From positions 686,807 to 750,806 of the forward strand of contig NQMI01000008.1 of the NCBI GenBank assembly GCA_002270565.1: a DNA stretch of 64,000 nucleotides, written 5' to 3'. This DNA comes from Stenocarpella maydis (Eukaryota > Ascomycota > Sordariomycetes > Diaporthales > Diaporthaceae). Positions 55,582 to 64,000 of the stretch are shown piece after piece. How positions within the stretch are numbered: the stretch's first letter is position 1; each line of letters begins with the position of its first letter. Below the pieces are notes generated by a model. That model saw only the letters and a list, made by a program, of their open reading frames with translations, ran no database searches and was not told the origin of the DNA. A program made the position numbers and the translations under genes.

Positions 55582-56082
55582 GCCAGGTGGAAAGCCCCTA
55601 CCAGGGCCATGGGAGCTATTCGTTTGAGTACCTACCTAGGTAGATGGGTATTATGGCATAAATAGGCGTGGAGGGGGTTTACCTTTATTACTCGCTCTGC
55701 TCGCTCCTCTAGTAAACCCCTTCCACGCCATCTAGGAGGCCCTTCAGGCGCCCAGAGGAAGGGCCCTCTACGTGCCTAGAGGGGGGCCCTCCGTATACCC
55801 AGAGGAGTGCCCTCATATACCCAGAGGAAGGACCCTCCGCGTGTCTAGAGGAGGGACCTCTGTATAGCTGGTGGAGGGACCTCCATGTGCCCAGGGGAAG
55901 GGCCCCTAAAGGGAGGGCCCCCCTTCTTAGGACCCTTAGGTTTTCTAAGTTAGGGTTCTCCTATAAACTAATTAGTATATAAATATCATTACTAATTAAA
56001 GGTTAAGAATTTCAGTGAATTATCTAGGTATGTAGTATGTTAAGATTCCGATTATAGATTATTCTTAATGAATAGTATACTG
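55582..56082 (-). repeat. Non-coding dispersed repeat, copy 3 (inverted, longest)
   Basis: Reads as the reverse complement of copies 1 and 2: it starts CCAGGTGGAAAGCCCCTACC and ends near AATGAATAGTATA. It has the most internal units (about seven variants of CCCAGAGGAAGGGCCCTC, 55755-55920). Hairpin arms GGCGTGGAGGGGGTTTAC and GTAAACCCCTTCCACGCC enclose a loop oriented, relative to the element, as in copy 1. Many differences from copy 1 in the loop are C-to-T or G-to-A, as RIP would give. Confidence 0.8.
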
Positions 56083-56514
56083 ATCAGTTGTAGTTTCACA
56101 CGCGTGTTAGTGCGTAAAGAGCTCTGATACGAGTTTAATCGTGAAATCTGAGGCGCTTGGATTTAATGTCCATCGGCTTCGCTGCCGTGAGAAGCGGTGA
56201 GTAACTATGTAAGTACCTGAGCCGATTCTAACTTTAAGCAGCTATTCGCTACTTATTGATCAGCTCCCAGCAACATGGTTGGAGTCGAGACTGCGCTCCG
56301 AGCGTAACAAGCACCGAGGCGCCATATTAAATCACTGCGGAGGTCCGCTGGGGATTAAACATTCATACACAAGTTTGCAGGATGCCGAGCTGACAAAGCT
56401 CACATACTGTTAAGCGATCCCGGTCAGCTCTCAGCTCCTCCAGAACACGTCTTAGGCTCTCTTCTCTCTTCATTCCTTTCGACCGGCAGACATGAAGAGG
56501 TCCACCCTGCCGAA
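56083..56514. other. Intergenic, nothing recognised
   Basis: The interval lies between repeat copy 3 and the SnoaL-like gene; no coding or repeat signal was seen. Confidence 0.4.
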
Positions 56515-57148
56515 ATGTCTGATTCAAAAAGTTCTGGTACAGCCCAAGAAGATGGCGTAAAGACTCTTGCTGCACTAGACCATCCTATGAATTATACCAA
56601 CTCGACGTTCAGGGAGCAGAGACCGGCAAACGCGGAAGAGCGACAAACCCAACTCTACTATCGCAGGATGATAGAGGACCTCATCAGTGAATACAAGTAC
56701 AGGGTTGATGTCAGTTTGTCTAAGAATAACAGCTTCGAAGCTCTGAACAATCTGTTTACCCAGGATGCGGAGGTTGTTTTGCCCCGCGGGAAATATCAAG
56801 GCAATAAGGGGTTGGGAGAGTGGATTTTGTCACCCGTGTCGGCGTTCCATCGGATGTCTGTGAGTGAAGACTCGTCTGCGGCGTGCTGATCAATGACTGA
56901 TATTCGCCTTCAGCACATGTCGTCGAATCACAGCATAAAATTCGAGTCCAGTAATTATTGTGGCGTACGGGCGTTCTACCCGGCAGTCGTCGGCGGGGTT
57001 CCATACAACAGATATTGGTCAGGTATGCTTCACGGGCGGTTACTACTACTGGACATTTCGCAGGGTTGACGAGGAATGGAGACTCTCGCACCTTTTTCTC
57101 GACATGACTTGGACAGGCGGTAAATTTCATGGCAAGCCAACGACATGA
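56515..57148 (+). CDS. SnoaL-like (NTF2-fold) protein, frame broken or with unusual second intron
   Basis: Exon 1 is 56515-56859 and exon 2 starts at 56914 (GTGAGT..CAG, 54 bases), giving SAFHRMSHMSSNHSIKFESS. The SnoaL-like body follows: an early YYRRMIEDLISEYKYRVD, LNNLFTQDAEVVLPRGKYQG (barrel strand after the lid helix), then HMSSNHSIKF. The rest of the domain, GGYYYWTFRRVDEEWRLSHL and LFLDMTWTGG, is in a different frame starting near 56954. Either a frameshift lies at about 56945-56965, or a second intron (56951-57010, GTAATT..ACAG) deletes about 16 codons. The intron version keeps the frame (ending at 57148) but has no clear branch site. SnoaL-like folds include cyclases and dehydratases as well as non-enzymes; function unknown. 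Confidence 0.6.
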
Positions 57149-57304
57149 AACAGGGCGATTTGAGATGTAACCGGGCACTGAATTGCGCCGACTGTTGGAA
57201 GACTGAAATACTTAAAACCTGGCTTCCATAGTTATCGATGCCTTCAAGTTGCTTGAGTCGGTGGGTACTATTGAGGACCCCGGTGTAGTCACCTACGACT
57301 CAAC

Positions 57305-57983
57305 TCAACCCACTACCCACTTCACGAGCTCGGCCATCCAGAGCCATCCTAGAATGAGCGGTATCACAGCCAGCGCGATCCACCAGACCTCGACCGTGAC
57401 CTGCCGTCTCATCCACCGCCTCCAAGCAGTTTTCCAGTCAAGCCGATATGCGCATTGCGGCGTGTCATAGACCAGGCAGCCGAGGCCAGGCAGAGAGCCA
57501 CATTCAACGTGCTCCCGGCGTCTCTGCATGAGAAGCCTGTTCGAGATGTCAGTAGTGAAATCCCAAGGGTGCTTGAAACTGCTTGCCACGGGGGCAGTCA
57601 TTCGTAGAGAATCGGGGGCGGGGGAGCGGCAAGACGAGCTTGGAAGAGGGTGGTACCCACCTGACGCTGCCCCGGCAGAACTCGAGGTCGGTCCGCAGGT
57701 TGCACTTGCGATCATTGGGACAGTCGAGGTGTAGCATCCGCCTTTCCATGAGCCATTCCACCTTGAGGCTGACGCCGGTGTCGACAAGATTATACAGAAA
57801 GCGATTTGTGTGCTTCAGAGACAGAGCATCAGGGTATATGAGTTCCTTGATGATGAGAAGGTGGATCTCTGTGGGTAGCTGCATGAAGTTGGTCCTGTGG
57901 CCGTTGTTGACCAACGCTTCAGGTTCCGGACTCGATTGCTCGGTGGTCGGAATGGACGAACGGGCTCGCAGCAGTAGCGTCAT
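57305..57983 (-). CDS. F-box protein with C-terminal membrane segment, two exons
   Basis: Exons are 57983-57661 and 57536-57305 (184 residues); the intron is 124 bases (GTGGGT..ACAG) with a TACTGAC branch site. The join rebuilds EFCRGSVRLLMQRRREHVEC, a string I know from a fungal F-box family. The F-box is at about 35-75 (MQLPTEIHLLIIKELIYPDAL, LKHTNRFLYNLV). Then come WLMERRMLHLDCPNDRKC and the cysteine-bearing GLGCLVYDTPQC. A hydrophobic helix near the end (WWIALAVIPLILGWLWMAEL) suggests membrane anchoring, which is unusual for SCF substrate receptors but shared by this family. F-box proteins recruit substrates to Skp1-Cul1 ubiquitin ligases; the target is unknown. Confidence 0.85.
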
Positions 57984-59113
57984 GGTAGGCCCGGTCCAAA
58001 AATGGGATTAGGGTCGTGGCGTGGTGGGAGTTTTGGCAAATAATGAGGGAATTGATGAAGGAGAGGAAGAGTCGTCTTGCTTGGGGGTGGCGGAAAGACG
58101 TCGGTGGATCGAGACGGGAGGGAGTGACCCGAGATAAAGCTGGACAGAATGTGGCTGCCTTGGGAAAGGACAGACATGACAGCTCGACACCGCCTCTGCC
58201 TGTCTTTAGAGGCATTTGGCGACGACCGATAAATACGAGAAAAGAACACGCCCAGGACCAAATACCGCAATGATGGCAGTGAGGCGCAGAAATGACACAC
58301 GAGTACGGGTTGCTCAGGTCCTGAGAGTGCATCGATAAGTATTCCTTGGGGGTCAAGCAATGATACTCGCCCCGTAACGTCCTTCGATGCTGCTGTACTC
58401 TATAAATGGCCAGTCACGTCTCAGACCGTATGCCTGCGCCAGAGCCTAGCCGAGCGGCATCAACGGCTTGACCAGGTGCGCATTCTCTTGCGATATCGAT
58501 ACGAGCTGCGTGGTCGCTGAAAGTCATGGCAAGAGGAGAGAGGCTACGCGGATGCTGCAGAAGAGTACAGCTACGTATCAATACACCCCTGCAAGCCGAA
58601 GCACCCAGCACCTCGATCAAACGTCCACTAGGTGCAACCAACTCAACTTTAGCGCTCAACTTGCTAACCTCATCTCATCGAAAATTTGATGTTTTTTTTT
58701 TAAAAAAAAAAAAAAAAGAAAAGAAAGGAAAAAAAAACCTATTTTACAGGGAATGAGACCGGAATCTCGAGCGCGCGCTCGCCCCGCCGAACACGGGCTA
58801 GTCTGACGTCCCCACGATAGTTGTACGTCTAGCCGCAGAGTGGGGCTGGCTGACTACAACGGAATCTTATCAATTGATGCGATGAGGCATCTGCGGCACC
58901 TATCGTTCATATTTATATCTCCCACGGCTACCGTATCTGAGTCTTGAAAAGATGAGCAGCTCAGCTACCAAGCCCTCCAAGGTTCACTTGCGACACGCAT
59001 CATTCTTTTCACGCGTTGCTGGAAACCCGTCTTGGGAAATACATTCAGGATGACCATGTTCTTCTCAAGTGCTATCAGTCCCGAAAGACTGACAGCGTTC
59101 AAAAACATGCAAA
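57984..59113. other. Intergenic interval with promoter of the F-box gene and an A/T homopolymer tract
   Basis: The stretch just upstream of the F-box start (58020-58360) is C/T-rich on the minus strand. A T-run followed by a long A-rich run lies at 58690-58737. No gene is recognised. Confidence 0.45.
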
Positions 59114-60186
59114 CTATAGACTGACACAGTTGGTGGAAGAATTGTCTTGGAAGATGCCGCCGAAGAAAAAGCCTTCGCTAATCCCAGCTTCCTGAGTGCC
59201 GTTGAACAGAAAGTTCTCCAGGTTCGCACCGACAGGACGTTTCTGGAGGCCAAAGTGAGTCTCTCCTAGAGTTGTCGGAGGGATACCAGATATGTTGTTG
59301 GAGGTCGGCGGAGCAACGAGCTCGAGAGGGCTGTCGCCGGTGCTGTAGTAGACAGATATCATGCTTTACCGCCAAGTATTAGCATCTGATCGCTTGGAGA
59401 AATACGCGGGAGAAATTTACTTATTCGGAAAGTCTAGGTTAATGCCGAGGTTGTGCCAGACGTCGTCTGTCAATGGTGTCTCGAAGAAGCTTTTGACGGG
59501 CACGTCAAACTTGTAGCCTTCAACGCGTATGGTCTTGCGGCTATCCGGGGGATTTGCTTCCAGAGCCGCTCCAGTTTTCACAGACCAGAAGTCTGCCTGG
59601 AAATCCTGCGCCTCATGGAAGGCAAGCAGGTACTCGTGCGAGTAGTTCAAAGGCCGCGCTGGATCGGTGCGCACCGAAATGTGCCATGTCTTGTGACCCG
59701 ACACGGTGTCGTTCTTGTTGTTTACCAGGAGCTCCGCACGTCGGAGGGCTACTTCTGCGCCCTCGGAAGAGGAGGCAAAAATGGATGCGTCCCTTGGATG
59801 GATGTCGGGTTAGAATATATCACATGGATTGGCGCCGAAGCGGGGGTGGGGGTAGTTACGAGAGACTGAGCCCAATCGGCTTGGTACCAACCACTTTATC
59901 AAACTGCCCATCCACTTGTATCAGCAGGGGAAGATTGAATGCACGGGGGGTTGATATAACAGACCCGGGAAGGTGGGATACTGGGGAACTCGATGATTTG
60001 ATCCCAAGTCACGTTCTGACCAAGCACAAACTTGGGATTGAACGCGCTCGCGTTCGATACGAACAATGCAGGGGTGGCATCGCCCGGAACTCGCCCGTCA
60101 AATGACTTTGTGCAGTTTGCCGTAAGGCCATCAGCTAAAGCCACACCAGCAGTTGCAGACGCACCGAAAATCTTGAATAGCTTCAT
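59114..60186 (-). CDS. Secreted GH131 beta-glucanase, four exons
   Basis: Exons are 60186-59965, 59903-59860, 59792-59421 and 59363-59114 (295 residues, normal for a bare catalytic domain). Introns are 61, 67 and 57 bases; two end in AAG. The product has a signal peptide (MKLFKIFGASATAGVALADG) and the GH131 order of motifs: FDGRVPGDATPALF, NVTWDQIIEFPSIPPSR, LSDASIFASSSEG, RRAELLVNN, TWHISVRTDPARPLNYSHEY, LAFHEAQDF, SVYYSTGDSPLELV, ETHFGLQKRPVG and ending GGIFQDNSSTNCVSL. No cellulose-binding module follows. GH131 enzymes cut beta-1,3, beta-1,6 and beta-1,4 glucans. Together with GH51 and Sde182 this makes a loose set of plant-wall-acting secreted proteins within 11 kb. Confidence 0.92.
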
Positions 60187-60321
60187 GGTACAAGCGGTAC
60201 AGGAGGGAATGGTCTCAAGCGCAATACGGTTGTCTCGAATGGCTAGAATGGATGCCGCATGTCATGGGGATGGTTCCTGCGGTGTGTTGTTGGCCTGGAA
60301 AAGGGCATCCGATTCCTCAGG

Positions 60322-60349
60322 GTATATACAAGGAGAAATCTTATATAAA
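60322..60349 (-). promoter_or_regulatory. Two candidate TATA boxes of the GH131 gene
   Basis: Minus-strand TTTATATAAG (60341-60350) and TATATACC (about 60322-60330), about 160 and 140 bases before the ATG at 60186. Confidence 0.4.
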
Positions 60350-60399
60350 GCCGCACGGGAGGTTTCTCATCTCCGCCATATACATTATAAGGAGTTTTG

Positions 60400-61481
60400 T
60401 TAAATATAAGCAGAGTAAATACAGACACCTAATAGGTAGCACTATTAGAGTAATAAAATAGCTAATATAGTTTATTAGAAAGTAGGTTATATAAGTAAGT
60501 AGGTTAGTTTTATAATATTTACTAACTTTAATTAACCCTAATACTTACTTAATGCTAAATAATTAATAAAAGTTAATACTAATTAATACTAACCATATTA
60601 TAATAATCAGAGGGTTTCCGAGTACATTAAACCTGAAAGATTAAGGGTTTATATTCAGAATACATTATTAAGCGGTTATTAAGCAATATTATTAACTAAT
60701 AATAATCACTAGCTGTAAGGCTATCCAATACTAGGATTAAATACTTAGATTAACAACTAAAGAGTCTATTCTATAAAAACTATCTATTATAATGATAACT
60801 ATATCCATATATATATTCCAACTCTTCAGTAGCTCGCAGGCTCGCACACCAAGCCATCAAGCCATTACATAAGACTCAATACTCTATCCTTTAAGCAGGC
60901 TTACATAGCTTGCAATCAAGCATTACAAGCCAGACCCTAACCCTAATAAGGTAGCATCACTAATTAGATTAACCTTTTCAGGAGCCATTTCCCATCCTAC
61001 AGGGTTATCTTCTGCAGTAGTCAGCCGCCAATACATATTAGCTTATAACACTATCTCCCTCCTTACTTCTTTTATCCTTAAAAGTGCTCTATAAGTTATT
61101 TTTTATTCATTAATGCCTCCATTTATACCTTCCTAATCTATTATATCATCTGGAGTTAAGGATTCCCAGGTTTCCAAATCATCTCATCATTCCAGGAAGG
61201 TTGAGCAATGTGATTCCTTATTATTTACCATTCTATAGAACGCTATCACTATACAACCTTATTCTTCTTATAAGGCGCAGGGCATTAAGAGCTGCAAGGT
61301 CTTAGAGAAGGCTTCTAGTTATTATACTAAGTGCATTTAGTAGTAGTAGTTAAAGTGCGATATCCTGAAACTAAATAACTTCAAGGACCTCTTATATATC
61401 TTAGCTTAGCACTAAAAACTAGAAGATAAGATTAAAGAGTTAGAGGAGAAGCTCCTTCATTTATATAAGTAAAAGCATATA
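60400..61481. repeat. AT-rich relic DNA, probably RIP-mutated transposon remains
   Basis: From about 60400 the sequence is strongly AT-rich with many stops in every frame. At 61290-61470 a broken plus-strand reading still suggests a charged, coiled-coil-like piece (KLEDKIKELEEKLLHL). A telomere-like CCCTAACCCTAA lies at 60935-60946. The exact element cannot be named. Confidence 0.6.
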
Positions 61482-62027
61482 TGTTAAACGGAACCGCTCA
61501 GTAGGGCGTTGGCACTTCGTGCAAGGAGTTACCCTAGACTTGCGAGTCAGGCGATTTTCGCTAAGTACGCCTAGTGCGTGCGTGACGCAAGATGAGTTTG
61601 GTGGCCGTGAGTCGATTATTTTGGCCTGCATTTGCACCTTAATTCAGACCTCTGCATTACCCTTATTTCTTACCCAAAAAGTATATAACTTAGTGCATTG
61701 GATAGCTTGATTTCTGAAGTTTATATGTACTTAATTTGGGCATTGCTAGGGCTATGGTTGGCTGGTTGCTTGGAACCAAAGATGGTGTGTTGGAAGGGCG
61801 AATTTTCCGGCATTTGCAAATTTGCACCAGAGCCTACCGCAGCGTGCCCAGGGGTGAGACGACGTCGGAGGGTATATAAGGAGGGCTTACAGAAGCCCAA
61901 CTTAATTCAATACAAAGTTGTCCAGACCATTGTCAATCGTCCGAATTCGCCTCAGAGTACAATACTGCGACCCTGCCGAAACACACACACGCTGAACTGA
62001 ATGCTATTCTATAGCACAAATTCATCA
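61482..62027 (+). mobile_element. LTR of a retrotransposon, about 546 bp, well preserved
   Basis: It starts TGTTAAACGGAACCGCTCAG and ends ..AAATTCATCA, i.e. TG..CA. It holds a promoter-like TATATAAGG at about 61873 followed by a leader-like stretch. Base composition is balanced, unlike the AT-rich DNA on both sides. The 3' third is repeated in inverted orientation at 62890-63059. The class (Copia or Gypsy) is not decidable, as no readable pol remains nearby; no target-site duplication is evident. Confidence 0.65.
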
Positions 62028-62889
62028 GAAGTTATATATCTAAACTAAGAGAGGATTAGTCTTTATATTAATAATTCCATTACTATAAGATACTTTAGTT
62101 CTATCTACTATATTAAGTCTATAGGGTTCCCTTTTCTTATGCTATAATAGGTAGTATCCATTTACTATCTTTAGGAATATGAAATTCCCTTATGCTCTAC
62201 TATTAATGAGTACTAAATATATATAGACTCCTAGCTTAATCTAAACCATTAAGTAGCTATAGTTACTTATTATTATGCATAAGTACCTTATAATATAGTT
62301 AGTTGCTACCTAAGGTTTATAAATAGCCCTTCTAGTTTTTTAACTGCTTATCTGCTGCTAGGACCTTCTTAATACTCTTAAGGTTTTGCTTTATGATGTT
62401 TTGTGATTTTTGCAGGTTATCAACCAGCTATTATATGCTGTAATCCTATTCCCTCGTTATTAGAGTTTTAAGTAGCAGCCCCTACTATCTTAATAAATGC
62501 TAATCTTAAGCCTTATTAAGCATATATACCTTATAGATTGATTCCTTATAATTTGTTTATCTATTAGGGTTTTATAGGCATTCTAAGGGTATATAGGAGT
62601 CCAGCCTTATTAGGGTGTATCCTATTTTATTATGTTTTTAATATAGGTGCTAGTTCTTCAAATTATTATACTTATATATATATTTAATGTTCTTGCCTAG
62701 ATATTATTAGGGAAACTAGTTATACTTAGGTTTCTCCCTTATATATTCCTTATATTTATTATAAATACATGATACTTAGAAGATATTTTAATGCTTATTA
62801 TACATTGGGTATATACATCCTGCATCTCCTAGCCTTCTATATTCCTGGGTAGGTTATCCTATAGTTTCTTTAAAAGGTCTTCCTATAAT
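62028..62889. repeat. AT-rich spacer between inverted LTR copies, degraded internal DNA
   Basis: AT-rich with stops in all frames; no readable protein. By position it should be internal sequence of the element or elements whose LTR copies face each other here. Confidence 0.5.
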
Positions 62890-63059
62890 TATAACTCTGA
62901 TGAATTGTGCTATAAAATAGCATTCAGTTCAGCATGTGTGTGTTTCGGCAGGGTTGTAGTATAGTGCTCTGAGGCGAATTGGGATGATTGATAATGGTCT
63001 GGACAACTTTGTATTGAATTAAGTTGGGCTTCTGTAAGCCCTCCTTATATACCCTCCGA
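62890..63059 (-). mobile_element. Inverted partial LTR copy ending at an N
   Basis: Reverse complement of 61865-62036 with scattered differences, many of them C-to-T or G-to-A. It stops exactly at the ambiguous base at 63060, so the missing 5' part of this LTR may be an assembly gap rather than a true truncation. Confidence 0.75.
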
Positions 63060-63060
63060 N

Positions 63061-64000
63061 TTTACTTAATTTAATATCATTAAGAACTATATATAATTAA
63101 ATATATTATATTAAGTTTATTATATTAAGTTTAATATCGCGAGTTTATTATAATAAGTTAAAGCTATCTTTAGTTTAATATTATTAAGAACTATGTTTAA
63201 ATACATTTAGTATATAACTTAAGATATATATATAAATTATTTCAAATTAGTAATATAAAAACGTTAGAGTCTTTTAGACTAATGATTTATTTATGGTTTA
63301 TGAGCCTTCTCAATTATAAATACTTAAAAAGAGTTATTTAGTTTTTAATACTAGTAGTATAATTATTTAGCCTTCTTAGCTTGCTGCTATTATTAGTAAG
63401 CTACTAAGTAAAAAGAATAGCTTATTTAACTAACCTATTAAGACCTATAATATAGTTTACTTTAATTAAGTGTATTTAGTTATAAGTTAAAACAAACTAT
63501 AGTCTTCTACTAAGGTATAATAACTATTCTTCCTTATATGAAATAAATAAATACAGCTAATAAAGCAATAGTCGTAAAATAAATACCTAATATAATAACT
63601 AAGTATAAGTTAAAATAAGAGCTATACTAAAGCCTAAGAACTATACTATAATGAGTAACTACTTATTATTAGTTAAAATTAATATAGTAATTGCTTTAGA
63701 AAGCTGCAAAGGCTACTTTAAGTAAATTTAAGACTTAAAGGATAAAACGTTAAAGATTAAGGAGATATCTTTTAAAAACAAAATAGAAACTATAGAAGTT
63801 CTCAAAGAATATTTGTTAAGTAGTAAAGACTTTAGAAATTCATATATACTTTAGCTAGTAAATAGCTATAGTTAAATGAAATATTGTTTTAAAAGAATAA
63901 TGAAGGCCTTTACTAACTCTTATATCTAAAAAAGAAAATAAATAAACTCTAAAGGTTTTCAAATAAGATTTATTAAGTAATAAAGATTTAAAAACTTTAA
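63061..64000. repeat. AT-rich relic DNA to the window end
   Basis: Nearly all A/T with TTAATA/TATTAA-rich text and no open frame. It is the same character as 60400-61480 and consistent with RIP. Confidence 0.6.

Noticed and set aside
58690..58737. A/T homopolymer tract as the poly(A) tail of a retroposed gene
   Set aside because: No coding remnant or target-site duplication is visible next to it; a simple low-complexity run is sufficient.
1..64000. tRNA, 5S rRNA, rDNA or CRISPR features
   Set aside because: I looked for B-box-like GTTCGAATCC strings, 5S-like and rDNA-like blocks and regular short repeats with spacers and saw none; CRISPR would not be expected in a fungus.

Overview
This window comes from the nuclear genome of a filamentous ascomycete (Pezizomycotina). 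The evidence is genes with short introns (about 50-250 bases) that have GT..AG ends and CTGAC-type branch sites, GC-rich coding DNA, fungal-specific families (IML2, SEM1, ALG9, NAF1, GH131, Nis1-like), and AT-rich blocks that look like repeat-induced point mutation (RIP). A plant-associated Sordariomycete fits the mix of secreted cell-wall enzymes and small secreted proteins, but I cannot name a genus. Exon boundaries below were derived by hand from splice signals plus reading-frame and family continuity; none has transcript support.

Layout: 1-1.9 kb holds the end of an MDR-type reductase and a convergent sulfotransferase-like gene. 1.9-5.7 kb is gene-poor, with an AT-rich patch and a decayed open stretch that may be a peptidase relic. 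5.7-7.6 kb is a secreted berberine-bridge-type FAD oxidase. 10.2-26 kb is a conserved housekeeping block: Mpv17/PMP22 protein, phosphoglycerate kinase, SEM1/DSS1, IML2, a fatty acid hydroxylase-superfamily membrane protein, and a large alpha/beta hydrolase. 26-29.6 kb shows nothing recognisable. 29.7-32.6 kb is accessory: a Nis1-like secreted effector candidate, a broken phytanoyl-CoA dioxygenase-like gene and a small cupin. 33.2-43 kb is conserved again: a transmembrane SH3 protein, NAF1 and the ALG9 mannosyltransferase.

From 43.2 kb on the window looks like an accessory, repeat-bordered compartment. It holds three small secreted or membrane proteins, a GH51 arabinofuranosidase, a Sde182-like secreted nucleoside-hydrolase-fold protein, a SnoaL-like gene with a broken or unusual frame, an F-box protein and a GH131 glucanase. 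Three copies of one non-coding repeat (44.0, 51.85 and 55.6 kb) sit among them. In one copy the loop between the inverted arms is flipped relative to the other two. The last 3.6 kb is AT-rich relic DNA containing a well-preserved LTR and an inverted partial copy that ends at a single N.

Most genes look independently transcribed, with no operon-like structure. GH51, Sde182-like and GH131 plausibly act together outside the cell on plant polysaccharide. The most unusual observations are the repeat family with the flipped loop, the 4-bp tandem duplication that breaks the dioxygenase gene, and the secreted-protein cluster lying between repeats.
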